DNA from: Streptomyces sp. 378
Lineage (GTDB): Bacteria; Actinomycetota; Actinomycetes; Streptomycetales; Streptomycetaceae
NCBI RefSeq assembly: GCF_030124145.1
Contig: NZ_JASKMS010000015.1
Coordinates: 1 to 64,000, forward strand
Direction of reading: 5' to 3'
Length of the DNA stretch: 64,000 nucleotides
Shown piece by piece: positions 34,609 through 43,467 of this stretch. Positions within the stretch are counted from its first letter, which is position 1; each line of letters starts with the position of its first letter. Under the pieces are notes generated by a model, which saw nothing but the letters and a program-made list of their open reading frames with translations, did no database searches and had not been told where the DNA came from. Both the position numbers and the translations under genes were made by a program.

Positions 34609-37600
34609 ATGGCCTCGTTGCCGCCGACCCCTTCCGCAGACAGCCGGACCCGTGTGTCCGCGCTCCGAAAAGCCCTGGCCACCCGCGTGGTCGTGGCCGA
34701 CGGAGCCATGGGCACCATGCTCCAGGCGCAGGACCCCACGCTCGAGGACTTCGAGAATCTCGAGGGCTGCAACGAGATCCTCAACCTGACGCGGCCGGAC
34801 ATCGTCCGTTCGGTCCATGACGCCTACTTCGCGGTCGGCGTGGACTGCGTCGAGACCAACACCTTCGGCGCCAACCACACCGCCGCCGCCGAGTACGAGA
34901 TCGCCGACCGGGTGCACGAGCTGTCCGAGGCGGGTGCCCGGATCGCCCGCGAGGTGGCCGACGAGTACGCCGCCCGGGACGGCCGCCCGCGCTGGGTGCT
35001 CGGCTCCGTCGGTCCCGGCACCAAGCTGCCCACGCTCGGCCACGTCGGCTACGCCACGATCCGTGACGGCTACCAGGCCAACGCCGAGGGCCTGCTCGCC
35101 GGCGGCGCGGACGCGCTGCTCGTGGAGACCACCCAGGACCTGCTCCAGACCAAGGCGTCCGTCCTGGGCGCCCGCCGGGCCATGGAGGCCGTCGGCGTCG
35201 AGGTGCCCCTGCTGTGCTCCATGGCCTTCGAGACCACCGGCACCATGCTGCTCGGCTCCGAGATCGGCGCGGCACTGACCGCGCTGGAGCCCCTCGGCAT
35301 CGACATGATCGGCCTGAACTGCTCCACCGGCCCGGCCGAGATGAGCGAGCACCTGCGCTACCTGACGCGTCACTCGCGCATCCCGCTGCTCTGCATGCCG
35401 AACGCCGGCCTGCCCATCCTCACCAAGGACGGCGCCCACTTCCCGCTCGACCCCGAGGGCCTGGCCGACGCCCAGCAGAACTTCGTCCGGGACTACGGCC
35501 TCTCCCTCGTCGGCGGCTGCTGCGGCACGACCCCCGAGCACCTGCGCCGGCTGGTCGAGCGCGTCCGGGACGTCGCCCCGAGCGAGCGCAGCCCGCAGCC
35601 CGAGCCGGGCGCGGCCTCCCTGTACCAGACCGTGCCGTTCCGGCAGGACACCTCCTACCTGGCGATCGGTGAGCGCACCAACGCCAACGGCTCCAAGAAG
35701 TTCCGCGAGGCCATGCTGGAGGGCCGCTGGGACGACTGCGTGGAGATGGCCCGCGACCAGATCCGCGAGGGCGCGCACATGCTCGACCTGTGCGTGGATT
35801 ACGTCGGACGCGACGGCGTCGCCGACATGGAGGAGCTGGCCGGCCGCTTCGCCACCGCCTCCACGCTGCCGATCGTGCTGGACTCCACCGAGGTCGACGT
35901 CATCCGGGCCGGCCTGGAGAAGCTCGGCGGCCGGGCCGTGATCAACTCCGTGAACTACGAGGACGGCGACGGCCCCGAGTCCCGCTTCGCCCAGGTCACG
36001 GCCCTCGCCAAGGAGCACGGCGCCGCCCTCATCGCGCTCACCATCGACGAGGAGGGCCAGGCCCGCACCGCCGAGAAGAAGGTCGAGATCGCCGAGCGGC
36101 TCATCGACGACCTGACCGGCAACTGGGGCATCCACGAGGAGGACATCCTCGTCGACTGCCTGACCTTCACCATCTGCACCGGCCAGGAGGAGTCCCGCAA
36201 GGACGGCATCGCCACCATCGAGGGCATCCGCGAGCTCAAGCGGCGCCACCCGAAGGTGCAGACCACGCTCGGCCTGTCCAACATCTCCTTCGGCCTCAAC
36301 CCGGCCGCCCGCATCCTGCTGAACTCCGTCTTCCTCGACGAGTGCGTCAAGGCCGGCCTGGACTCGGCGATCGTGCACGCCTCCAAGATCCTGCCGATCG
36401 CCCGATTCAGCGAGGAGGAGGTCAAGACGGCCCTTGACCTCATCCACGACCGCCGCGCCGAGGGCTACGACCCGCTGCAAAAGCTCATGCAGCTGTTCGA
36501 GGGCGCCACCGCCAAGTCCCTCAAGGCCGGCAAGGCCGAGGAGCTGGCCGCCCTGCCGCTGGACGAGCGCCTGAAGCGGCGCATCATCGACGGCGAGAAG
36601 AACGGCCTCGAAGCGGACCTCGACCAGGCCCTCCAAGAGCGGACCGCGCTCGACATCGTCAACGAGACCCTCCTGGAGGGCATGAAGGTCGTCGGCGAGC
36701 TGTTCGGCTCCGGCCAGATGCAGCTGCCGTTCGTCCTCCAGTCCGCCGAGGTCATGAAGACGGCCGTCGCCCACCTCGAACCGCACATGGAGAAGACCGA
36801 CGAGGACGGCAAGGGCACCATCGTGCTCGCCACCGTGCGCGGAGACGTGCACGACATCGGCAAGAACCTCGTCGACATCATCCTGACCAACAACGGCTAC
36901 AACGTCGTCAACCTCGGCATCAAGCAGCCGGTCTCCGCGATCCTGGACGCCGCCGAGGAGCACCGGGCCGACGTCATCGGCATGTCCGGTCTGCTGGTCA
37001 AGTCCACAGTGATCATGAAGGAGAACCTGGAGGAGCTGAACCAGCGCGGTCTGGCGGCGAACTTCCCGGTCATCCTCGGCGGCGCCGCCCTCACCCGGGC
37101 CTACGTCGAACAGGACCTGCACGAGATCTACGAGGGCGAGGTCCGCTACGCCCGCGACGCCTTCGAAGGCCTGCGCCTGATGGACGCCCTCATCGGCGTC
37201 AAGCGGGGCGTGCCCGGCGCGAAGCTGCCCGAGCTCAAGCAGCGCCGGGTCAGGGCGGCGGCCCCGGCCGCCGTGGAGGAGCGCCCCGAGGAGGGGCACG
37301 TCCGCTCCGACGTGGCCACCGACAACCCCGTCCCCGAGCCGCCCTTCCGCGGCACCCGCGTGATCAAGGGCATCCAGCTCAAGGAGTACGCGAGCTGGCT
37401 CGACGAGGACGCCCTGTTCAAGGGCCAGTGGGGCCTCAAGCAGGCCCGCACCGGTGAGGGCCCCTCCTACGAGGAACTCGTCGAGAGCGAGGGCCGGCCC
37501 CGGCTGCGCGGCCTGCTGGACCGGCTCCAGACGGAGAACCTGCTGGAGGCGGCCGTGGTCTACGGCTACTTCCCGTGCGTCTCCAAGGACGACGACCTGA

Positions 37601-38124
37601 TCATCCTGGACGAGCAGGGCAACGAGCGCACCCGCTTCACCTTCCCTCGCCAGCGCCGGGGCCGCCGCCTGTGTCTGGCCGACTTCTTCCGCCCGGAGGA
37701 GACCGGTGAGGTCGACGTCGTGGGCCTCCAGGTCGTCACCGTCGGCTCGCGCATCGGCGAGGAGACCGCACGGCTCTTCGAGGCCAACGCCTACCGCGAC
37801 TACCTCGAACTGCACGGACTGTCCGTGCAGTTGGCCGAGGCGCTCGCCGAGTACTGGCACGCCCGCGTGCGCTCCGAACTCGGCTTCGCGAGCGAGGACC
37901 CGGACGGCATGCAGGGCATGTTCGAGCTCAAGTACCGCGGCGCCCGCTTCTCCCTCGGCTACGGCGCCTGCCCCAACCTGGAGGACCGGGCCAAGATCGC
38001 CGACCTGCTCGAACCGGAGCGCATCGGCGTCCAGCTGTCCGAGGAGTTCCAGCTGCACCCGGAGCAGTCCACGGACGCCATCGTGATCCACCACCCGGAG
38101 GCGAAGTACTTCAACGCCCGCTGA
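34609..38124 (+). CDS. metH: Cobalamin-dependent methionine synthase
   Basis: A 1171-residue four-module enzyme. Module 1 (about 20-330) is the homocysteine-binding barrel with zinc ligands Cys238 (NCSTGP) and Cys304-Cys305 (GGCCGTTP). Module 2 is the methyltetrahydrofolate barrel (GERTNANGSKKFRE). Module 3 binds cobalamin, with the lower-axial His748 in DVHDIGKN. Module 4 is the reactivation domain that binds S-adenosylmethionine (from about 950). It transfers the methyl group to homocysteine. The ATG at 34609 has GAGGGAG upstream. Size is near the usual 1200. Confidence 0.97.
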   Translation: MASLPPTPSADSRTRVSALRKALATRVVVADGAMGTMLQAQDPTLEDFENLEGCNEILNLTRPDIVRSVHDAYFAVGVDCVETNTFGANHTAAAEYEIADRVHELSEAGARIAREVADEYAARDGRPRWVLGSVGPGTKLPTLGHVGYATIRDGYQANAEGLLAGGADALLVETTQDLLQTKASVLGARRAMEAVGVEVPLLCSMAFETTGTMLLGSEIGAALTALEPLGIDMIGLNCSTGPAEMSEHLRYLTRHSRIPLLCMPNAGLPILTKDGAHFPLDPEGLADAQQNFVRDYGLSLVGGCCGTTPEHLRRLVERVRDVAPSERSPQPEPGAASLYQTVPFRQDTSYLAIGERTNANGSKKFREAMLEGRWDDCVEMARDQIREGAHMLDLCVDYVGRDGVADMEELAGRFATASTLPIVLDSTEVDVIRAGLEKLGGRAVINSVNYEDGDGPESRFAQVTALAKEHGAALIALTIDEEGQARTAEKKVEIAERLIDDLTGNWGIHEEDILVDCLTFTICTGQEESRKDGIATIEGIRELKRRHPKVQTTLGLSNISFGLNPAARILLNSVFLDECVKAGLDSAIVHASKILPIARFSEEEVKTALDLIHDRRAEGYDPLQKLMQLFEGATAKSLKAGKAEELAALPLDERLKRRIIDGEKNGLEADLDQALQERTALDIVNETLLEGMKVVGELFGSGQMQLPFVLQSAEVMKTAVAHLEPHMEKTDEDGKGTIVLATVRGDVHDIGKNLVDIILTNNGYNVVNLGIKQPVSAILDAAEEHRADVIGMSGLLVKSTVIMKENLEELNQRGLAANFPVILGGAALTRAYVEQDLHEIYEGEVRYARDAFEGLRLMDALIGVKRGVPGAKLPELKQRRVRAAAPAAVEERPEEGHVRSDVATDNPVPEPPFRGTRVIKGIQLKEYASWLDEDALFKGQWGLKQARTGEGPSYEELVESEGRPRLRGLLDRLQTENLLEAAVVYGYFPCVSKDDDLIILDEQGNERTRFTFPRQRRGRRLCLADFFRPEETGEVDVVGLQVVTVGSRIGEETARLFEANAYRDYLELHGLSVQLAEALAEYWHARVRSELGFASEDPDGMQGMFELKYRGARFSLGYGACPNLEDRAKIADLLEPERIGVQLSEEFQLHPEQSTDAIVIHHPEAKYFNAR

Positions 38125-38193
38125 GCCCCTTCCGGGCGCCCGGGCCAAAAGAAGCGTTTCGTCCGCGCACGACGTAGACTGGTCGGTCCACCG

Positions 38194-38223
38194 CAGGCCG
38201 GTTCCCTCCAGGGAACCGGCCTG
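38194..38223 (+). terminator. Hairpin between metH and the HAD gene
   Basis: CAGGCCGGTTCCC (38194-38206) pairs perfectly with 38211-38223 around TCCA. It lacks a T-run. It may terminate metH or, if the HAD promoter lies upstream near 38170-38180, sit in the leader of the HAD gene. Confidence 0.55.
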
Positions 38224-38247
38224 AACGTCCCTCAAGGAGGTACGTGG

Positions 38248-38949
38248 ATGACCAGTACGGTCCCCGCGCTCGGCACCCTGACGGCCGAAGGTTCAGCACT
38301 GCAAGCCGTGCTGCTCGACATGGACGGCACCCTGGTGGACACCGAGGGCTTCTGGTGGGACGTCGAGGTCGAGGTCTTCGCCTCCCTCGGTCACACGCTC
38401 GACGAGTCCTGGCGCCATGTCGTGGTCGGCGGCCCCATGACCCGCAGCGCGGGCTTCCTCATCGAGGCCACCGGCGCCGACATCACCCTCGACGAACTCA
38501 CGGTGCTCCTGAACGACGGCTTCGAGGCGCGCATCGGCCGCGCCCTGCCGCTGATGCCGGGCGCCGGACGGCTGCTGGCCGAGCTGTACGAGTACGAGAT
38601 CCCCACCGCCCTGGTCTCCGCCTCGCACCGGCGCATCATCGACCGGGTGCTGACCACGCTGGGCGCCCACCACTTCAGCCTCACGGTGGCCGGCGACGAG
38701 GTGCCGCGCACCAAGCCCCACCCCGACCCCTACCTGGCCGCCGCATCCGGGCTCGGCGCCGACCCGGCCCGGTGCGCCGTCATCGAGGACACCGCCACCG
38801 GAGTCGCCTCCGCCGAGGCCGCGGGCTGCCAGGTCGTGGCCGTGCCCTCCGTGGCCCCCATCGCCCCCTCCCTGCGCCGCACGGTCGTCACCTCCCTCGA
38901 AGAGGTGAACCTGACATTTCTGCACGGGCTGATGACGGAAATGCGCTAG
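38248..38949 (+). CDS. HAD-superfamily hydrolase (beta-phosphoglucomutase-like)
   Basis: A 233-residue HAD protein with the nucleophile motif LDMDGTLVDTEGFWWD, a cap domain after residue about 40, the serine motif LVSASH, the lysine region TKPHPDPYL and the acidic motif CAVIEDTATGVASA. These enzymes dephosphorylate or isomerise small phospho-substrates; this subgroup is close to beta-phosphoglucomutase/DOG phosphatases, and the substrate is unclear. The ATG at 38248 has AAGGAGG. It follows metH in the same direction by 123 bases. Confidence 0.88.
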   Translation: MTSTVPALGTLTAEGSALQAVLLDMDGTLVDTEGFWWDVEVEVFASLGHTLDESWRHVVVGGPMTRSAGFLIEATGADITLDELTVLLNDGFEARIGRALPLMPGAGRLLAELYEYEIPTALVSASHRRIIDRVLTTLGAHHFSLTVAGDEVPRTKPHPDPYLAAASGLGADPARCAVIEDTATGVASAEAAGCQVVAVPSVAPIAPSLRRTVVTSLEEVNLTFLHGLMTEMR

Positions 38950-39358
38950 GCGTTCACCCAGCGTGCAGCGGCGTTAGAACGGCAATTCCGAAGGCGAATT
39001 CGAACTCCCCCGGAGCCGCGAATTCCCGTACCCTCGAACCTGTTTACGCGTGTGACGTTCCCCACGCGGTCCGGGCTCGACAGCGGTTCCGCCATGTGCT
39101 GCGCACCCCCTCCGGGGGGCTGCGGGCGCGCCCTTGTGTCCCGATTGATGAAACGCTGCACCAATGCTTCCACTGTCGGGTTTTCGGTGTGTCCGCACCC
39201 GGTTCCGCAGCGTGATGGGTGCTCAACTCCGGCCGTTGCGAACCCTCCTGCCGGCCCCGACTAATCTCGTCGCGAGAACATCGCCCCACCCCCGTGATCC
39301 GCTGCGCCACCCCTGCATGCCGGGTACACGGAGTCGACAGCTCTGGAGAAACTCGAGC
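38950..39358. other. Intergenic region before the solute-binding protein genes
   Basis: 409 bases. It has a small hairpin CCCCCTCCGGGGGG near 39105-39118 and a slightly AT-richer stretch near 39140-39180, which may be the promoter for the gene at 39359. No RNA gene, repeat family member or operator that I can name is visible. An open frame from 39164 runs through it into the next gene but lacks coding character. Confidence 0.45.
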
Positions 39359-40963
39359 ATGAACCGCAAGACTTTGGTGCTGCCGGCCGTGATCGGCCTG
39401 CTCGCGCCGGTGCTCGCCGCCTGCGGCGGGTCCGGCAGCGGGAGCGGCGACAGCGGCGCGATCGTCGTCGGCACCACGGACCGGTTCACCGCTTCGAAGG
39501 ACGCCCCGGCGCCCCTCGACCCGGCGTACGCCTACGACGTCGGCACCTGGAACATCCTGCGCCAGACCGTGCAGACCCTGATGATCCAGCCGCGCGGCGA
39601 GGGCGAGCCGGTACCGGAGGCCGCCGAGCGCTGCGGCTTCACCGACACCGGCAACGAGCGCTACGCCTGCACCCTGCGCGACGGCCTGAAGTTCGCCAAC
39701 GGCGACTCCATCACCGCGGCCGATGTGAAGTACTCCATCGACCGCGCCCGCTCCCTCAAGGCCGACAGCGGCGTGTTCGCACTGCTGTCCACCGTCGACA
39801 CCGTCGAGACGCAGGGCGACCGCGAGGTCATCTTCCACCTCAAGACCGCCGACGCGACGTTCCCGTACAAGCTGTCGACCCCGGTCGCGGGCATCGTCAA
39901 CCCCGACGACTACCCGAAGAACAAGCTGCGCGACGGCTTCGAGCTGGACGGCTCCGGCCCGTACACCCTCAAGGCCGACGTCGAGAACGGCGAGTTGGTC
40001 GAGGCCGAGTTCACCAGGAACCCCGAGTACCGGGGGACCCTCGAGGTGAACAACGACAAGGTCGACATGGTCTCCTTCAAGGACGCCGAGGCCATGGGCG
40101 AGGCGCTGGACAAGGGCGACATCGACCTGATGGCCCGCGCCATGTCGCCGGAGCAGATCCGCGAGCTCTCGGGCGACGCGGACACCGATGTCGACCTCGT
40201 CGAAATGCCCGGCCTGGAGATCCGCTACCTCGGCTTCAACACCGACGCCCCCAGCGTGAAGTCCAAGGCCGTGCGCCAGGCGATGGCCCAGGTCGTCAAC
40301 CGCAGCGCCCTGATCTCCAAGGTCTACGGCTCCCAGGCCGAGCCGCTGTACTCGCTCGTCCCGGCCAGCGTCACCGGCCACTCCAACTCGTTCTTCAACA
40401 AGTACGGCGAGCCGAGCGTCACCAAGGCCCGCTCCCTGCTCAACCAGGCGAACATCAGCACCCCGGTGAAGCTCACGCTGCACTACACGACCGACCACTA
40501 CGGCCCCGCCACCAAGAAGGAGTTCGAGGTCCTGCGCGACCAGCTGAACTCCAGCGGGCTGTTCGAGGTCGGCATCAAGGGCACCCCGTGGGACACGTTC
40601 CGCCCGGCCGAGAAGAAGGGCGAGTACGACGTCTACGGCATGGGCTGGTTCCCCGACTTCCCGGACGCCGACAACTTCCTCGCACCGTTCCTCGACGCCG
40701 ACAACACCCTCGGCTCGCCGTACGACAACCGGCAGATCCGCGACACCCTGATCCCGGAGTCCCGCCGCGAGGCCGACCGACTGTCCGCCTCCACCAGCCT
40801 GACGGACATTCAGGACATCGTCGCGAGTGACGTGCCGATGCTGCCCCTGTGGCAGGGCAAGCAGTACGTCGCCGCGCGCGACGACATCACGGGTACCGCG
40901 TACGCCCTCAACTCCGCCTCGACGCTCCAGCTGTGGGAACTCGGGCGGGGTGTGAGCGGCTGA
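39359..40963 (+). CDS. Oligopeptide/nickel-type ABC solute-binding lipoprotein
   Basis: A 534-residue family 5 solute-binding protein. Lipobox LAAC with the acylated Cys22 (VLAACGGSG), then SBP_bac_5-type segments (YSIDRARSLK, GSGPYTLKADVENG, RQAMAQVVNRSALI, YGMGWFPDFPDADNFLAPF). It would capture a peptide or similar ligand outside the membrane and deliver it to an ABC permease. No permease or ATPase genes lie beside it. The ATG at 39359 is used; the frame upstream has no coding character. A paralogue follows directly. Confidence 0.9.
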   Translation: MNRKTLVLPAVIGLLAPVLAACGGSGSGSGDSGAIVVGTTDRFTASKDAPAPLDPAYAYDVGTWNILRQTVQTLMIQPRGEGEPVPEAAERCGFTDTGNERYACTLRDGLKFANGDSITAADVKYSIDRARSLKADSGVFALLSTVDTVETQGDREVIFHLKTADATFPYKLSTPVAGIVNPDDYPKNKLRDGFELDGSGPYTLKADVENGELVEAEFTRNPEYRGTLEVNNDKVDMVSFKDAEAMGEALDKGDIDLMARAMSPEQIRELSGDADTDVDLVEMPGLEIRYLGFNTDAPSVKSKAVRQAMAQVVNRSALISKVYGSQAEPLYSLVPASVTGHSNSFFNKYGEPSVTKARSLLNQANISTPVKLTLHYTTDHYGPATKKEFEVLRDQLNSSGLFEVGIKGTPWDTFRPAEKKGEYDVYGMGWFPDFPDADNFLAPFLDADNTLGSPYDNRQIRDTLIPESRREADRLSASTSLTDIQDIVASDVPMLPLWQGKQYVAARDDITGTAYALNSASTLQLWELGRGVSG

Positions 40964-41070
40964 CGGACCCGCTGGATCCCCGGGGCCCCTGACCGAGACC
41001 CCGGGGAGCCGTGCCCCGGAGCCAGGAACACGCTCCGGGGGTTCTCGAGAACCGACGACAAGGCACACAC

Positions 41071-42657
41071 GTGAAGATACGCAACCAGTGGCCGGCTCTG
41101 CCCATCGTGGCGGGCCTCGCCTCCGGACTGCTGACCGGCTGTGGCACGGAGAGCGGAGACTCCGCGGGGGACGGCTCCAACGTGGTGGTGGGGATGTCCG
41201 ACGACATCCTGGCCACGGACCCGGCCTCCGGCTACGACCCCGGCTCCTGGCTGTTGTTCAACAACGTCTTCCAGTCCCTGCTGAGCTTTTCCAAGGGCGC
41301 CACGGAACCTCAGCCGGAGGCCGCCGAGACCTGCGCCTTCACCGACACGGGGACCACGGTCTACACGTGCACGCTGAAGGACGGCCTCAAGTTCAGCAAC
41401 GGCAACGAACTCACCTCGAAGGACGTCAAGTTCTCCTTCGACCGCATGCTGAAGATCAACGACCCCGACGGGCCCGCGATCATGTTCCCCATGCTGGAGA
41501 AGGTCGAGACGCCGGACGAGAAGACGGTCGTCTTCCGGCTCAACACGGCCGACGCCACCTTCCCGAGCAAGATCGCCTCAGGCGCCGGCTCCATCGTCGA
41601 CCACAGCCAGTACGACCCGGACGGCCTCCGCAAGGACGGCGAGGCGGTCGGCTCCGGCCCCTACAAGCTCGACTCGTTCGACGACGGTCAGGCGGTCTTC
41701 TCCGTCAACGAGAACTACAAGGGCACCGCCGAGGTGAACAACACCGGCGTGACGCTCAAGTTCTTCGACGGTGACCAGACGGCCCTGAAACAGGCCATCC
41801 AGAAGGGCGACGTCGACATCGCCTACCGCGGTCTCACCGCCGGCGACATCGCGGACACCGAGAAGGCCGACGACGGCACCGGCGGCGTCGAGGTCGTCGA
41901 GGGCAGCAGCGCCGAGGTCCAGCACCTGGTGTTCAACATGGACGACCCGGTCGCCGGAAAGCTCGGCGTCCGCAAGGCCATCGCCCACCTGCTCGACCGC
42001 GAGGCCCTCATCAAGGACGTCTACCAGGGCACCGCCACCCCGCTGTACTCGATCATCCCGGCGGGCATCGCAGGCCACAACACGGCCTTCTTCGACACCT
42101 ACGGCGCCCGCCCCTCCCGGTCCAAGGCCCAGGCCGCGCTGCGCGAGGACGGCATCACCCGCAAGGTGAAGCTGACCCTCTGGTCGACCCCGTCCCGCTA
42201 CGGCCCCGCCACCGACCAGGAGCTGACCGCCATCGCCGGCCAGCTCAACGCCAGCGGCCTGTTCGACGCGAGCGTCAAGTCCGTCCCGTTCGGCCAGTAC
42301 GAGAAGGACATCGCCGCCGGCAAGTACGGCGTGTACGTGAAGGGCTGGGTGCCGGACTACCCGGACGCCGACAACTTCACGGCCCCCTTCTTCGGCAAGG
42401 GCAACGTGCTGAGCAACAACTACACCAACGACACGATCACCGGTTCGCTCATCCCGCGCACCGCCGCCCTGACCAACCGGGCCGCCACGGACAAGGAGTA
42501 CGGCGAGCTGCAGGACATCGTCGCCGCCGAACTCCCCGTCCTGCCGGTGTGGCAGGCCAAGCAGTACGCGGTCGTCCGCGACGGCGTCTACGGCCTGGAG
42601 TACTGCCTCGATGCGTCGACTGTGTTCCGCTTCTGGGAACTCAGCAAGGACGCCTGA
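41071..42657 (+). CDS. Second oligopeptide-type solute-binding lipoprotein
   Basis: A 528-residue paralogue of the preceding protein: lipobox LTGC (acylated Cys24), and matching segments such as CTLKDGLKFSNG, GSGPYKLDSFDDGQ, LGVRKAIAHLLDREALI and GVYVKGWVPDYPDADNFTAPFF. The pair arose by tandem duplication and may bind related ligands. The GTG start at 41071 begins VKIRNQWPALPIVAGLASG, with the whole signal. It is the second gene in the pair, 107 bases after the first, and is closed by a strong hairpin. Confidence 0.9.
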   Translation: MKIRNQWPALPIVAGLASGLLTGCGTESGDSAGDGSNVVVGMSDDILATDPASGYDPGSWLLFNNVFQSLLSFSKGATEPQPEAAETCAFTDTGTTVYTCTLKDGLKFSNGNELTSKDVKFSFDRMLKINDPDGPAIMFPMLEKVETPDEKTVVFRLNTADATFPSKIASGAGSIVDHSQYDPDGLRKDGEAVGSGPYKLDSFDDGQAVFSVNENYKGTAEVNNTGVTLKFFDGDQTALKQAIQKGDVDIAYRGLTAGDIADTEKADDGTGGVEVVEGSSAEVQHLVFNMDDPVAGKLGVRKAIAHLLDREALIKDVYQGTATPLYSIIPAGIAGHNTAFFDTYGARPSRSKAQAALREDGITRKVKLTLWSTPSRYGPATDQELTAIAGQLNASGLFDASVKSVPFGQYEKDIAAGKYGVYVKGWVPDYPDADNFTAPFFGKGNVLSNNYTNDTITGSLIPRTAALTNRAATDKEYGELQDIVAAELPVLPVWQAKQYAVVRDGVYGLEYCLDASTVFRFWELSKDA

Positions 42658-42687
42658 CGCGTCGGTAGCACGCAGAGGTGTGGAGAA

Positions 42688-42716
42688 GGGCGCCTCCCGC
42701 TCGGCGGGGGGCGCCC
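42688..42716. terminator. Terminator after the solute-binding protein pair
   Basis: GGGCGCCTCCCGC (42688-42700) pairs with 42704-42716 with one G-U pair, loop TCG. It lies between the SBP gene and the convergent response regulator gene. Confidence 0.8.
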
Positions 42717-42741
42717 TCTCGTGTATCGGCCGACCGGGGCG

Positions 42742-43413
42742 CTACTGCGCGCCGGGGCGCACCAGCCCACTCTCGTACGCGTACACCGCGGCCTGCACAC
42801 GGTCGCGCAGGCCCAGCTTGGTCAGCACGTGCCCCACGTGCGTCTTGACCGTCGTCTCGCTGACGAACAGGTCCGCGGCGATCTCGGCGTTGGACAGCCC
42901 GCGCGCCACCAGCTTCAGCACCTCGACCTCGCGGTCGGTGAGCGTGTGCAGCGTGTCCGGCACCGGCTCGTCACCCGACGGCAGATGCGTGGCGTACTTG
43001 TCGAGCAGCCGGCGCGTGATGCTCGGCGCGAGCATCGCCTCACCCGCGGCCACGACCCGGATGGCCTGCACCAACTCATTGGCGGGCGCGTCCTTGAGCA
43101 GAAACCCGCTGGCCCCGGCGCGCAGCGCCTCCACCACGTACTCGTCGAGGTCGAAAGTGGTCAGCACCAGAACCTTCGCCGGACCGTCCCGCCCGGGCCC
43201 GGTGATCTGCCGGGTCGCCTCCACACCGTCCATCCGCGGCATGCGGATGTCCATCAGGACCACGTCGGGCTGCAGGGCCCGCACCTGGTCGAGCGCCTGG
43301 AGGCCGTCTCCGGCCTCGCCGACGACCGCGAGGTCCTGCTCGGCCTCCAGGATCATCCGGAAGCCGGTACGGAGCAGCGGCTGGTCGTCGACCAATAGGA
43401 CGCGGATGGCCAC
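42742..43413 (-). CDS. NarL/LuxR-family response regulator (orphan)
   Basis: A 223-residue regulator: receiver domain (residues 1-120) with the acidic pair DD9-10, phospho-acceptor Asp55 in LMDIRMP and the Lys of FLLKDA, then a LuxR-type HTH near residues 155-215 (LTDREVEVLKLVARGLSNAEIAADLFVSETTVKTHVGHVLTKL). Most relatives are activated by a histidine kinase encoded nearby; none is adjacent in this window, so it is an orphan here. ATG at 43413. Confidence 0.9.
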   Translation of the reverse strand: MAIRVLLVDDQPLLRTGFRMILEAEQDLAVVGEAGDGLQALDQVRALQPDVVLMDIRMPRMDGVEATRQITGPGRDGPAKVLVLTTFDLDEYVVEALRAGASGFLLKDAPANELVQAIRVVAAGEAMLAPSITRRLLDKYATHLPSGDEPVPDTLHTLTDREVEVLKLVARGLSNAEIAADLFVSETTVKTHVGHVLTKLGLRDRVQAAVYAYESGLVRPGAQ

Positions 43414-43467
43414 GTAAGTCTCCTTCGCTAGTCCGGCCCCATTCTGCCCTGCGCGGGCCCGCCGGAC

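Noticed and set aside
34516..38235. A 1239-codon open frame on the minus strand across metH
   Set aside because: It mirrors the whole metH gene; high-GC third positions leave the antisense frame without stops, and its translation is low-complexity Val/Leu/Gln-type sequence with no domain.
39164..39358. A 65-residue N-terminal extension of the first solute-binding protein
   Set aside because: A lipoprotein signal peptide starts at 39359, and the extension has no coding character.
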